Below, piece by piece: positions 27,505 to 36,221 of a DNA stretch of 64,000 nt. The notes beneath the pieces are model-generated. The model made no database searches. It saw only the letters and a program-made list of their open reading frames with translations, and was not told where the DNA came from. The translations under genes and the position numbers were made by a program. This DNA is from Palsa-89 sp963824345 (GTDB lineage: Bacteria; Acidobacteriota; Terriglobia; Bryobacterales; Bryobacteraceae), in assembly GCA_963824345.1 (NCBI GenBank), contig CAWGOZ010000003.1:62001-126000 (forward strand), given 5' to 3'. Within the stretch, counting starts at the first letter, position 1. Each line of letters begins with the position of its first letter.

Positions 27505-28368
27505 TTAGCTTTCAGCGGCTTCCGTGCAAGTGGCATCCGGCAGTGCGGAGGGCCACAATGAGCGCGACCAACGCGCGTGAAAGCTCAACTCGCAGAAGTA
27601 GTTAGCGAGAGTTACCAGGGGGATAACCAGCATCAGGGGAGAAAGCACGACGGTCCAGGGCCGCTCCCGAACCAGGCTGGATCCGATGCCGAGCACGGCT
27701 TGCGTTAGCTTGACGTAGCTGCCGGACGCTCCCGCCACCTGACCGCGCCCATGCCGGACAGCTTCCAGGTAAGAACCGACGCTGTCGGCGCCGGCAGCCT
27801 CGGTATAAGTCAGCGCCAAAGTCCCGAGAGTATGCGCGTCGCTTCCACCCACCGCAGCCTTCTGCCAATTTTCCGCCAATCGCGCGGCGGATCTATTATT
27901 AGCAGCGGGGATGTGCCCGTTCAGCGTTTCCATGGCCGGGAACAGCTCCTGGAATATTTCGAAATCGAGCTCGGTGCGCCGGCCGGTCAGGCTGGAGAAC
28001 ACGTGGTTGATGCTGAACAGGATCTGCTGTTCGCGCAAATAAGCTGCCAGCGCCGGCACGTCGTCGCGCCGCCGTTGCAGTTGGATGTGATGCCGCTCTT
28101 CGATGCCATACACGCCCACGTGGATCTCGGTTCCACTCGGCGTTCGACAGGTGACCTCTTCGCTTAGGAAGAAGTCCGGATAACGGCGCAGGTGTTCGGC
28201 GGCGTCGATCGAGTCATGATCGGTCACCGTTACCAGATCCATGCCGCGCCGCTTCAAAATCCGATACACGGCCTCGGGTTCGTTATAGCTCTCGCGGCAG
28301 ATGTGATGGAACCCGGGAATGTTGCACATGCCCGAGTGCAGCGTATGGACGTGCAAATCGCACCGCAT
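27505..28368 (-). CDS. PHP-domain phosphoesterase-like protein
   Basis: 287 residues. MRCDLHVHTLHSGMC has the first PHP motif (HxH). Further metal-binding motifs are VTVTDHDSIDAAEH, NHVFSSLTG and VGGSDAHTLGT. The domain resembles polymerase/histidinol-phosphatase-type nucleases or phosphatases. The C-terminal 60 residues have a hydrophobic stretch (TVVLSPLMLVIPLVTLANYF) that may anchor it to the membrane, which is unusual. The frame is open to 28596, but the ATG at 28368 opens directly on the motif. Divergent from the VOC gene. Confidence 0.8.
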   Translation of the reverse strand: MRCDLHVHTLHSGMCNIPGFHHICRESYNEPEAVYRILKRRGMDLVTVTDHDSIDAAEHLRRYPDFFLSEEVTCRTPSGTEIHVGVYGIEERHHIQLQRRRDDVPALAAYLREQQILFSINHVFSSLTGRRTELDFEIFQELFPAMETLNGHIPAANNRSAARLAENWQKAAVGGSDAHTLGTLALTYTEAAGADSVGSYLEAVRHGRGQVAGASGSYVKLTQAVLGIGSSLVRERPWTVVLSPLMLVIPLVTLANYFCELSFHARWSRSLWPSALPDATCTEAAES

Positions 28369-28497
28369 GGCCCTTTGTAGCCCGCATGCCGTTACAGTCG
28401 GTTGAATTGTGGAAAAACCATTCGTGACACGAAATGTATTTTGTACTGGTGCCGCAAGAGTTGGAGTATACTGGCCGAGCGCTGCAAGGAGGCAAGC

Positions 28498-28962
28498 ATG
28501 CCCGAACGTAAGCTTCGCCAAACAAAGAAACAGAAACCTAAGGTTGCGTTTAATCACGCGATGATCTATGTGCGCGACGTAGCCCGTGCCCGGCATTTCT
28601 ACCAGGACTTGCTAGGCCTGAAGACGATCGATGTGTTTCAATTCGGTTCGCGGCCGGTTTATGCGCGGTTACAATCGGCCATCGGAACCACCACCATTGC
28701 CCTGCATCAGGTAGAGCCGGGGCATGATCTACCTCCGTTCGACAGCATCCGCCTGTACTTCGAAGTGAAGGAGCTGGGCGCGCTATGCAAGAGCCTACAG
28801 GCCGAAGGGGTCGAAATTACGCAGTTGCCCAAGCCCATGCCCTGGGGCTGGACGCACGCCTATCTGAACGATCCCGACGGCCACGAAGTGAGCCTGTACT
28901 GGGCCGGCGTCAAGCGTCTGCGCAAATCCGCGACGGTCAAGAAAAAGGCCGCGTCGAAGTGA
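28498..28962 (+). CDS. VOC-family (glyoxalase/bleomycin-resistance) protein
   Basis: 154 residues with one VOC unit: FNHAMIYVRDVARARHFYQD with the first ligand position, then LYFEV and the acidic ligand in LNDPDGHEVSLYW. The C-terminus is lysine rich (KKKAASK). The ATG at 28498 follows GGAGG at a good distance (AAGGAGGCAAGC). The function could be a lyase, dioxygenase or antibiotic sequestering; nothing nearby decides. It is divergent from the PHP gene and upstream of tRNA-Arg. Confidence 0.85.
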   Translation: MPERKLRQTKKQKPKVAFNHAMIYVRDVARARHFYQDLLGLKTIDVFQFGSRPVYARLQSAIGTTTIALHQVEPGHDLPPFDSIRLYFEVKELGALCKSLQAEGVEITQLPKPMPWGWTHAYLNDPDGHEVSLYWAGVKRLRKSATVKKKAASK

Positions 28963-29045
28963 AGCGACCACCGAGCACCGTCTGATCAGTCCGGCTTTTA
29001 GCTCAGGCCACGCGGTGATACCATGAGATCGCGATGACCTGAACC

Positions 29046-29122
29046 GCGCCCGTAGCTCAGCTGGATAGAGCGATTGGCTTCGAACCAATAGGCCGGGGGT
29101 TCGAGTCCCTCCGGGCGCGCCA
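29046..29122 (+). tRNA. tRNA-Arg (anticodon TCG)
   Basis: A 77-base cloverleaf. The acceptor stem GCGCCCG (29046-29052) pairs with CGGGCGC (29112-29118). The D arm is GCTC...GAGC. The anticodon stem ATTGG/CCAAT encloses CTTCGAA, so the anticodon is TCG and reads CGA. The T arm is GGGGG-TTCGAGT-CCCTC, and the CCA end is encoded at 29120-29122. No other RNA gene is adjacent. Confidence 0.97.
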
Positions 29123-29157
29123 CACGATTCATGTCCGACCCGTGAATCCGGTCTGAA

Positions 29158-29451
29158 TCAATAGTTCACCCGCTGCGCGGCGTGGCGCCGCAGATACCAG
29201 CAGGGCGTCAGCCCTAGCTGCGGAAATAGCGAATGAACGCATTGCTGCGTTTGCGGCGGATCGGCGATATATTCGGTCTGGCGGTTTTTCTGCGGCACTG
29301 CGAGTAGTTTCCGCACCTCGACCGAACCAAATTGTTCGCGCCCCTTCGGAATGCGGTAAGCGATCAAAATGAAGTCCCCCAGATAGGAAAGCACGAGCAC
29401 TCCTCCGGCGATGAGAAACAACCGTGGCCAAAGCGCTTTCATCCATCCCAT
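29158..29451 (-). CDS. Small single-pass membrane protein, unknown
   Basis: 97 residues. One N-terminal helix (LFLIAGGVLVLSYLGDFILI) is followed by a soluble tail ending in QQCVHSLFPQLGLTPCWYLR, with two cysteines about 14 residues apart, then a short basic end. No function recognised. The ATG at 29451 is taken as start (ATG at 29442 is possible); longer frames run back into the STAS gene and have poor composition. It is divergent from the STAS gene by 70 bases and convergent with the tRNA. Confidence 0.6.
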   Translation of the reverse strand: MGWMKALWPRLFLIAGGVLVLSYLGDFILIAYRIPKGREQFGSVEVRKLLAVPQKNRQTEYIADPPQTQQCVHSLFPQLGLTPCWYLRRHAAQRVNY

Positions 29452-29521
29452 TATCCCGAAGCGCGTTGGCCCGCGCGCCGGCTCATTTGACACCCGCACC
29501 CATCCGCGATACCGTCGCTGC

Positions 29522-29869
29522 ATGGCCTTGGAATATTTCGATTGGGAGGTGGGCGACGTTCTGGTCCTGCACCTGCAAGGCCCCATCACCCTCGGCCAGG
29601 CCACCCAGAAACTGCGTGAGTTGATGAACGAAACCGTGGCGTCCGGAAGAAAGAAGATCCTTCTGAACATGGCCGAGGTGTACTACATCGACAGCAGCGG
29701 CCTTGGCGAGCTGGTCCACGCCTGCACCAGCGCTCAGCACCAGGGGGCCACGCTTAAGTTCATGAAGCTCACGCCCAAAGTGCAGGATGTGATGCAGCTC
29801 ACCCGGCTGCTGCAGGTGTTCGAAGTGTATCCCGACGAAGATTCCGCCGTTCGCAGCTTCCCCGCTTGA
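29522..29869 (+). CDS. STAS-domain anti-sigma factor antagonist
   Basis: 115 residues, a single STAS domain like SpoIIAA/RsbV. VLVLHLQGPITLGQATQKLR gives the first strands. YYIDSSGLGELVHACTS carries the conserved serine that partner kinases phosphorylate. MKLTPKVQDVMQLTRLLQVF is the closing helix. It likely frees a sigma factor or other partner from an anti-sigma kinase, but no kinase is nearby. The ATG at 29522 begins the domain exactly; the frame is open to 29411. It ends 19 bases before gcvT, so cotranscription with the gcv operon is possible. Confidence 0.9.
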   Translation: MALEYFDWEVGDVLVLHLQGPITLGQATQKLRELMNETVASGRKKILLNMAEVYYIDSSGLGELVHACTSAQHQGATLKFMKLTPKVQDVMQLTRLLQVFEVYPDEDSAVRSFPA

Positions 29870-29888
29870 AGCTTTTCGAGGCAACGCT

Positions 29889-31013
29889 ATGAGCCAGCCC
29901 ACCGCACTCCTCAAAACCACCGCCCTCCACGCCGTGCACCGAAGAATGGGCGCCAAGATGGTCGACTTTGGCGGCTGGGACATGCCCCTGCAGTATTCCG
30001 GCATCCTGGAAGAGCATCGCGCGGTCCGAACGGCGGTCGGTATTTTCGACGTTAGTCACATGGGTGAGATCGAAATCCACGGTCCGGACGCCGGCGCGGT
30101 CACCAGTTTCGTCACCACCAACGGAGTCGCCAAGCTGGAAACCGGGCAAGCCCATTACGCGGGCCTGCTTTACGCGCATGGCGGATTCGTGGACGATATT
30201 CTGGTGCACAAGTTCGCCGGCGACCGCTATCTGCTGTGCGTCAACGCGTCCAACCAGGAGAAGGACTATCGGCACATCGCCAGCGCCAACCGCTTGCATG
30301 CCACGGTGGACTTCGCCAGCGATCGTTACTCGCAGTTCGCGATCCAAGGCCCCCGCGCGCTCCAGACGCTGCAAAAGCTGACCACCGCGCCCCTCGCTGG
30401 CATCGGCTATTATCACTTCATCGAGGGCGCTATCGCGGGAACTCGCGCGATTGTCGCTCGCACCGGCTACACCGGCGAAGACGGCTTCGAAATCTACTTC
30501 GCGCCCGAGCAATCCGAGCGCGTCTGGAATGAAATCCTCGACGCCGGCCAGGAATTCGGCATAAAACCATGCGGTCTGGGCGCCCGCAACACGCTGCGCC
30601 TGGAAGCAGGCATGGCGCTGTATGGCCACGAGATTCACGCCAGCATCACGCCTTTTGAAGCTGGTCTCGGCTGGATCGTGAAACTGGACAAAGGCGACTT
30701 CATCGGACGCGCCGCGCTCGCCCGCCAGAAAGAGCAAGGCGTGGCGCGCAAGCTGATCGGCTTTGAGATGACCGGCCGCGGCATCGGCCGCGACGACTAT
30801 GAAGTCTTCCTCGCCGCGGAGCCAGGCAGAGATGGATCGCCGGCGGGCTGGGTTTCGAGCGGCGGTCCGTCGCCCACGCTGAATAAGAACATCGGAATGT
30901 GTTACCTTCCCACTGAATACTCAAAACCGGGCCAGCGGATCCAAATTGCAATCCGCAATCAACTGGTGGAGGCCGTCACGATTGCGGCGCCATTCTACAA
31001 ACGGATCAGATAA
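29889..31013 (+). CDS. gcvT: Aminomethyltransferase, glycine cleavage T-protein
   Basis: 374 residues. Transfers the methylene group from the lipoyl-bound aminomethyl on GcvH to tetrahydrofolate and releases ammonia. Visible marks include MVDFGGWDMPLQYSGILEEH, VFDVSHMGEIEI-type start (here GIFDVSHMGEIEIHG), and RTGYTGEDGFEIY. The C-terminal barrel ends in VTIAAPFYKRIR. Full length. First of four adjacent gcv genes, with gcvH 2 bases downstream. Confidence 0.96.
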   Translation: MSQPTALLKTTALHAVHRRMGAKMVDFGGWDMPLQYSGILEEHRAVRTAVGIFDVSHMGEIEIHGPDAGAVTSFVTTNGVAKLETGQAHYAGLLYAHGGFVDDILVHKFAGDRYLLCVNASNQEKDYRHIASANRLHATVDFASDRYSQFAIQGPRALQTLQKLTTAPLAGIGYYHFIEGAIAGTRAIVARTGYTGEDGFEIYFAPEQSERVWNEILDAGQEFGIKPCGLGARNTLRLEAGMALYGHEIHASITPFEAGLGWIVKLDKGDFIGRAALARQKEQGVARKLIGFEMTGRGIGRDDYEVFLAAEPGRDGSPAGWVSSGGPSPTLNKNIGMCYLPTEYSKPGQRIQIAIRNQLVEAVTIAAPFYKRIR

Positions 31014-31015
31014 GA

Positions 31016-31408
31016 ATGTATCCTGACGATCTGCACTACACCAAACAACACGAATGGGTGCGCTTTTCGGACGGCGCCGGCGTCATTGGAATCACCGATC
31101 ACGCCCAGAAAGAGCTCGGCGACATTGTGTACGTCGATCTTCCCCGCGTTGGAACGACGCTGCAACAGGGCAAGGTCATGGGGTCGGTTGAATCCGTGAA
31201 GGCCGTATCGGATATCTACGCGCCTGTGTCCGGCGAGGTGGTCGAAATTAATGACGCGCTCACCACGGCTCCAGAGAAACTGAATGAGAGCCCGCACGGC
31301 GACGGGTGGCTAGTGAAAATCCGCTTGTCGGTTCCCGGCGAAATTTCGACGCTGCTTTCCGCGGAAGACTATGGGAAATACGTGGCCGAGGAGGAAACCG
31401 GGCACTAA
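31016..31408 (+). CDS. gcvH: Glycine cleavage H-protein
   Basis: 130 residues, the lipoylated shuttle protein of the glycine cleavage system. The lipoyl-lysine lies in GSVESVKAVSDIYAPVSGEV. The N-terminus MYPDDLHYTKQHEWVRF is typical. Lipoate is attached by enzymes not in this window. It carries the aminomethyl group between the P-protein and the T-protein. Gene order fits a single operon with gcvT upstream and gcvPA 20 bases downstream. Confidence 0.97.
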   Translation: MYPDDLHYTKQHEWVRFSDGAGVIGITDHAQKELGDIVYVDLPRVGTTLQQGKVMGSVESVKAVSDIYAPVSGEVVEINDALTTAPEKLNESPHGDGWLVKIRLSVPGEISTLLSAEDYGKYVAEEETGH

Positions 31409-31428
31409 CGTTCCCGGCCGTTCCGTTC

Positions 31429-32745
31429 TTGCGCTACCTTCCGAAATCCGATATCGAGCGCCGCGAGATGCTTTCGGCTTTGGGCGTTGAATCTCTGGAG
31501 AGCTTGTTCGCCCATCTTCCCGCGGAGGTTCGGCTCAACCGGCCGCTGGACATTCCGGCGGGGAAATCGGAATACGAAATTGTCGATTACTTTGGCGCGC
31601 GGGGCGACGAATGCGCTCGCGGCTACGCGTCTTTCCTAGGCGCGGGCGTCTATCGGCACTACCGGCCCGTGCTAGTGGATACCGTAGTCTCCCGCTCCGA
31701 ATTTCTGACTTCCTACACCCCCTATCAAGCTGAGATTTCGCAAGGCACTCTGACTACCATCTTCGAGTTTCAAACCATGATCTGCCAGCTTACGGGGATG
31801 GACGTCGCCAACGCGTCCATGTACGACGGCTCCACTGCCGTGCCGGAAGCAGCCATGATGGCCCTGCGCTTAACCGGGCGCGATCGCATCCTCACGGCCC
31901 GCACCGTGCATCCCGAATATCGTGAGGTGCTGGCCACCTACGCGCGGCATCAAGGCATGCCGCTGGCCGAGGTGGACTATGCACGCGAAACTGGCGCGGT
32001 CGATCTTAGCGAGATCGAGCACAAGATCGACAGCCGGACTGCGGCTGTCATTATTCAATCGCCCAACTTCTTCGGCGTCCTGGAGGACACGCGCCGCGTG
32101 GCCGAAATCGCTCACCGCCATGGCGCGCTGCTGATCTTTGTTTTCGCCGAAGCCGTTTCTCTCGGCTTGCTGGAGCCTCCGCGCGACGCCGACATCGTGG
32201 CTGGCGAATTGCAGTCGTTCGCCATCGCGCCCAGTTATGGCGGCCCATTCGCCGGCATCATCGCCACCAGGGAAAGGTTCATGCGCCAGATGCCCGGCCG
32301 CATCGTCGGCGAAACCAAGGACACCCGCGGTAATCGCGCCTTTTGCCTCACGCTGGCCGCTAGGGAGCAGCACATCCGCCGCGAGAAGGCCACCTCCAAC
32401 ATCTGCACCAATCAAGCGCTGATCGCTCTGATGGCCACCGTATTTATGACTGTCTACGGCAAGCAGGGGCTGCGAGAGCTGGCTTCGCAGAACCTCGCCA
32501 AAGCGCATTACCTGGCCAAGAAACTGACGCCCCAATTTAGCGGGCCGTTCTTCAACGAGTTCGTCGTATCCACGAGATCGAACACGGCCGAAGCCATCAA
32601 CCGTGCCTTGCTCGAACGCAAAATCATCGGCGGCCTGCCGCTGGGAAGGTTCTATCCGGAGCTGGATGGCGCCATGCTTTTGTGCGCCACCGAAATGTCG
32701 AGTCGCAAAGACATGGACATCGTTGCCGAGGTCATCGGAAAATGA
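31429..32745 (+). CDS. gcvPA: Glycine dehydrogenase (decarboxylating) subunit 1
   Basis: 438 residues, the first half of a split P-protein. The family opening RYLPKSDIERREML follows directly after a TTG at 31429. A longer reading to 31306 would overlap gcvH by 100 bases and is rejected. DVANASMYDGSTAVPEAA and NICTNQALIALMATVFM are characteristic. It forms an alpha2-beta2 enzyme with gcvPB that decarboxylates glycine. The PLP lysine is in the partner. The stop overlaps the gcvPB ATG (ATGA). Confidence 0.94.
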   Translation: MRYLPKSDIERREMLSALGVESLESLFAHLPAEVRLNRPLDIPAGKSEYEIVDYFGARGDECARGYASFLGAGVYRHYRPVLVDTVVSRSEFLTSYTPYQAEISQGTLTTIFEFQTMICQLTGMDVANASMYDGSTAVPEAAMMALRLTGRDRILTARTVHPEYREVLATYARHQGMPLAEVDYARETGAVDLSEIEHKIDSRTAAVIIQSPNFFGVLEDTRRVAEIAHRHGALLIFVFAEAVSLGLLEPPRDADIVAGELQSFAIAPSYGGPFAGIIATRERFMRQMPGRIVGETKDTRGNRAFCLTLAAREQHIRREKATSNICTNQALIALMATVFMTVYGKQGLRELASQNLAKAHYLAKKLTPQFSGPFFNEFVVSTRSNTAEAINRALLERKIIGGLPLGRFYPELDGAMLLCATEMSSRKDMDIVAEVIGK

Positions 32746-34223
32746 TCCGTAAGGTCCGCCCGCACATCAACCAAAACGAGGCTCTGTTGTTTGAGCGCAG
32801 CTCGCCCGGAAAACGCGGCTACCAACTGCCGCCGCTGGATGTACCACCGGTCGATCCCGCGTCGGCTCTCGGCGCCCAAAGCACGCGCGCCGAAATTGCG
32901 GATTTCCCCGAAGTCAGCGAAGTGGAAGCCATCCGTCATTTCACGCGCCTCTCCACGCAGAATTACGCCATCGATCTGGGCTTGTATCCGCTCGGCTCTT
33001 GCACCATGAAATACAACCCGCGCGTTAACGAGCAGGTGGCGCGCGTCGAGGGACTGGCCTGGGCCCATCCCTATCAGCCCGAATCACTGGCGCAAGGAAT
33101 CCTGGAAGTGATGGCTACGCTGGAACGGGCGCTGGCCGAAATCACGGGCATGGACGCGGTCACGTTGCAGCCCGCCGCGGGCGCCCACGGTGAATTCACC
33201 GGTATTCTTCTGGTCCGCGCGCTGCTCGAGTCGCAAGGCCATCCCCGCAAGAAGCTGCTGATTCCGGATTCGGCGCACGGCACCAACCCTGCCACCGCCG
33301 CCATGGCCGGCTACGCGGTCGAGAACATCAAGTCCAACGCCCTAGGCATGGTGGACCTCGACGAACTGGCGCGCGCCGTCGACCAGGACGTCGCCGCATT
33401 GATGATCACCAATCCCAACACACTGGGCGTTTTCGAACAGCACATCACGCGCATTGCCGAAATCCTGCACGCCAAAGGCGCGCAACTTTACATGGACGGC
33501 GCCAACATGAACGCGTTGGTCGGCATCGCGCGCCCGGGCGACTTCGGCGCCGACGTGATGCATCTCAACCTGCATAAAACATTTTCGACGCCCCATGGAG
33601 GCGGCGGCCCCGGCTCGGGTCCGGTGGCGGTAAAGAGCCACTTGATCCCGTTCCTGCCCAAGCCTCGCCTGGCCCGCATAAATGATCGCTGGGCCTGGAA
33701 CTACGATCTGCCGCACTCCATCGGACGCGTGCGCGCGTTCTACGGAAATATCGGAATGCACATTCGCGCGCTGGCTTACATCATGGCCCACGGAGGCGAC
33801 GGCCTGCGCAACGCCACGCTGGACGCCGTTCTCAACGCCAACTACCTGCGCGTTCTATTAGAGCCTTACTATCAATTGCCGCACCAGGCGCCCATCTTGC
33901 ACGAATGCGTTTTCAGCGACGCGCGCCAAGCCCAGCTCGGCGTCCGCACCGGCGACATCGCCAAGCGCCTAATGGACTATGGATTCCATCCCTACACCGT
34001 CAGCTTCCCGCTGATCGTGCCCGGCGCGATGATGATTGAACCCACCGAAACGGAAGGCAAGACGGAGCTCGATCTGTTCGTGGACGCACTGATCTCGATC
34101 GCGAAAGAAATCGAGGAAACTCCGGATCTGGTGCTAACCGCGCCGCACGACACGCGCACCAGCCGCGTGGACGAAGTGGGCGCCGCCCGCAAACCAGTCC
34201 TGCGCTGGAAACCGGGAAACTGA
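32742..34223 (+). CDS. gcvPB: Glycine dehydrogenase (decarboxylating) subunit 2
   Basis: 493 residues, the PLP-binding half of the split P-protein. LGSCTMKYNPRVNE, LQPAAGAHGEFTGI and MHLNLHKTFSTPHGGGGPG are present; the lysine in HKTF binds PLP. The ATG at 32742 overlaps the gcvPA stop. The frame is open upstream to 32682, but that region is inside gcvPA. With gcvT and gcvH it completes the glycine-specific proteins; the lipoamide dehydrogenase is encoded elsewhere. Confidence 0.96.
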   Translation: MIRKVRPHINQNEALLFERSSPGKRGYQLPPLDVPPVDPASALGAQSTRAEIADFPEVSEVEAIRHFTRLSTQNYAIDLGLYPLGSCTMKYNPRVNEQVARVEGLAWAHPYQPESLAQGILEVMATLERALAEITGMDAVTLQPAAGAHGEFTGILLVRALLESQGHPRKKLLIPDSAHGTNPATAAMAGYAVENIKSNALGMVDLDELARAVDQDVAALMITNPNTLGVFEQHITRIAEILHAKGAQLYMDGANMNALVGIARPGDFGADVMHLNLHKTFSTPHGGGGPGSGPVAVKSHLIPFLPKPRLARINDRWAWNYDLPHSIGRVRAFYGNIGMHIRALAYIMAHGGDGLRNATLDAVLNANYLRVLLEPYYQLPHQAPILHECVFSDARQAQLGVRTGDIAKRLMDYGFHPYTVSFPLIVPGAMMIEPTETEGKTELDLFVDALISIAKEIEETPDLVLTAPHDTRTSRVDEVGAARKPVLRWKPGN

Positions 34224-34249
34224 ACCGCGCACGTCAGTAAGCGGCCGGG

Positions 34250-34471
34250 TCAAATAAAACAGCCCAGGGCGCCCTCGAATCCCTGCTCCACCCGACCATC
34301 CGGCCACACCACGATCGGCACCATATCGCCGTGTTTGCGCGCCTCATCCAGTACCGCCTGGCTCAACTCTACGCGTCGCTCTTCGTACTGCACGCCTTCG
34401 GCGTCCCACTTTTTGAGAAGTTTCACGCAGGCGTCGCAGCCGCGAATGGTGTAGACAACCGGACTTTGCAT
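34250..34471 (-). CDS. Small glutaredoxin/UXX-star-like thioredoxin-fold protein
   Basis: 73 residues. VVYTIRGCDACVKLLKKWDA gives a thioredoxin-fold start with CDAC as the redox pair. YEERRVELSQAV and DMVPIVVWPDGRVEQGF (cis-proline region) match short glutaredoxin-like proteins, including the UXX-star group. It is probably a disulfide exchange protein in the cytoplasm. It lies 12 bases after the thioredoxin-like gene on the same strand, so the two likely form an operon. It converges with gcvPB. Confidence 0.75.
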   Translation of the reverse strand: MQSPVVYTIRGCDACVKLLKKWDAEGVQYEERRVELSQAVLDEARKHGDMVPIVVWPDGRVEQGFEGALGCFI

Positions 34472-34483
34472 CGCTCCTTGGCC

Positions 34484-35122
34484 CTACAGCGCGCGATCAG
34501 GCAGGCGCAAAGCCGTCGACAAGAGCAGTCGCATCTCTTTGATGGCTTCCTTGCGCCAATCGTCGGAGCGTGGCTGAATCCTTGCGATTACTTCGCGCAG
34601 CAGCTCCTGTTTGCGATTTTCAGGCGCGGTGGCAAATGTTGCTTCTTTGGGCAAACCCATCTGCGCTTTCACTTCATCCGCGATCTCGGCCAGCTCCCGA
34701 TGCGCGGTAGCGGAGCGCTCGGTGAAATGCGCGATGTATTGCATGTCGGCCGTGTAAAACACGAACACCGGGATCGCGCGCGACTTTCCGTCGTTGCTCA
34801 GAAACTCGTCCATGATATCGGGGTTCTCGTCGCGTAAAAACACGCGCAGGGACATACCTGTCGCGTCCGCGATGCGAGCGACAGTCGGCAGTTCGCGGTA
34901 GACGTCGCCGCACCAAGCCTCCCCGATGGCTACGATCTTCGCCGGCCCTTGCGGCAGCGAGGCAGCTCTTTGAAAGAACGCCAGGTCTTCCGGAGTCAGC
35001 GGAGCGCTCTGGTAGTTGGCCTCGAATTTGTCGACATTCACTGCCGCCTGGGCCAGAAAATTGGAGAACGTCAGCCCCTGCTCGAATCGCACGGGAGTGA
35101 TAACGCTGGTTGCTGTTGGCAT
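34484..35122 (-). CDS. Thioredoxin-family protein with WCGDV motif
   Basis: 212 residues. The core reads KIVAIGEAWCGDVYRELPTV, where the thioredoxin CxxC is replaced by a single cysteine (WCGDV). IPVFVFYTADMQYIAHFTER follows the expected cis-proline. An N-terminal extension (about 75 residues) and a C-terminal helical tail are outside the fold. Proteins of this kind are seen in Firmicutes and Acidobacteria, but their role is not settled. The ATG at 35122 is chosen over an upstream frame to 35179. Divergent from the alcohol dehydrogenase gene. Confidence 0.8.
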   Translation of the reverse strand: MPTATSVITPVRFEQGLTFSNFLAQAAVNVDKFEANYQSAPLTPEDLAFFQRAASLPQGPAKIVAIGEAWCGDVYRELPTVARIADATGMSLRVFLRDENPDIMDEFLSNDGKSRAIPVFVFYTADMQYIAHFTERSATAHRELAEIADEVKAQMGLPKEATFATAPENRKQELLREVIARIQPRSDDWRKEAIKEMRLLLSTALRLPDRAL

Positions 35123-35193
35123 CTTCTTCTTCCTTAATAATAGAGTACGACACTGAATAGCCGCCCGTGGCAAGATCATGAGTGGAGAATCTC

Positions 35194-36216
35194 ATGCCAA
35201 AAATGCGAGCGGTTCAAGTCCCCCGCGCCGGCGGTCCCTTGGAAATCGTCGAACGCGACATCCCCAATCCCGGCCCCGGCTACGTGCGAATCAAGGTCCA
35301 AGCGTGCGGCGTCTGCCATAGCGATGTGTACACCAAGGAAGGCCAGTATCCCGGCATCCAATATCCGCGTGTCCCCGGACATGAAGTCATCGGCTTGATC
35401 GACGCTGCCGGCTCCGGCGCCCAGCGATGGAAGCCCGGCCAGCGAGTCGGCGTTGGCTGGAATGGCGGATTCTGCGGCTATTGCGATAACTGCCGCCATG
35501 GCGACTTCTTCACTTGCCAAACCTCCACCGATATTACCGGCGTCACTCGCGACGGAGGGTACGCCGAGTATACGCTAGCTCCGATAAGCGCCCTGGCACT
35601 GGTACCCGACGAACTTTCGTCCGTCGCAGCGGCACCGCTCATGTGCGCCGGGGTCACGACATTCAACTGCCTTCGCAATAGCGGCGCGCGCCCCGGCGAT
35701 CTGGTTGCTGTCATAGGCATCGGCGGACTCGGCCATCTTGGCATTCAGTTCGCTGCGAAGATGGGTTTCAACACCGTGGCCATCGCGCGCGGCAAGGATG
35801 AAGAGCCGCTGGCCCGCCAACTCGGAGCGCTGCATCACATCGATAATAAAACGCAAGACCCCTCAGCCGAATTGCAAAAACTGGGCGGAGCCAAGGTGAT
35901 CCTCGCCACCGTCACCAGCGCCGACGCCATGCAGGCAGCCCTCGGTGGTCTCGGTGTGCACGGAAAGCTTATGGTCATCGGCGCCGTGCCTTCACTGGAA
36001 GTGAACACACTGCAACTACTCAGAGGGAATCAATCCGTCACCGGTTGGTACTCCGGAACCTCCATCGATTCCCAGGACACCCTCAACTTCAGCGTGCTCG
36101 CCGGCGTTCGGTCCATGAATGAAACGTTCCCGCTCGATCGCGTGGCCGAAGCCTACGAGCGCATGCTGAGCGGCAAAGCGCGCTTCCGCGTGGTGCTCGA
36201 CATCGGTAGCCACTAA
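35194..36216 (+). CDS. Zinc-dependent alcohol dehydrogenase
   Basis: 340 residues of the medium-chain family. The catalytic zinc site is in QACGVCHSDVYTKEG and VPGHEVIGLID. The structural zinc site is FCGYCDNCRHGDFFTCQ with four cysteines. The nucleotide-binding fold is VAVIGIGGLGHLGIQFAAK. The ATG at 35194 has GGAGA five bases upstream. It oxidises an alcohol or reduces an aldehyde with NAD(P); the substrate is not evident. It is followed after 5 bases by the GT39-like gene. Confidence 0.92.
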   Translation: MPKMRAVQVPRAGGPLEIVERDIPNPGPGYVRIKVQACGVCHSDVYTKEGQYPGIQYPRVPGHEVIGLIDAAGSGAQRWKPGQRVGVGWNGGFCGYCDNCRHGDFFTCQTSTDITGVTRDGGYAEYTLAPISALALVPDELSSVAAAPLMCAGVTTFNCLRNSGARPGDLVAVIGIGGLGHLGIQFAAKMGFNTVAIARGKDEEPLARQLGALHHIDNKTQDPSAELQKLGGAKVILATVTSADAMQAALGGLGVHGKLMVIGAVPSLEVNTLQLLRGNQSVTGWYSGTSIDSQDTLNFSVLAGVRSMNETFPLDRVAEAYERMLSGKARFRVVLDIGSH

Positions 36217-36221
36217 CCGTT

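Noticed and set aside
31306..31428. N-terminal extension of gcvPA overlapping gcvH
   Set aside because: It is the out-of-frame reading of gcvH and family members begin at the RYLPKSD position.
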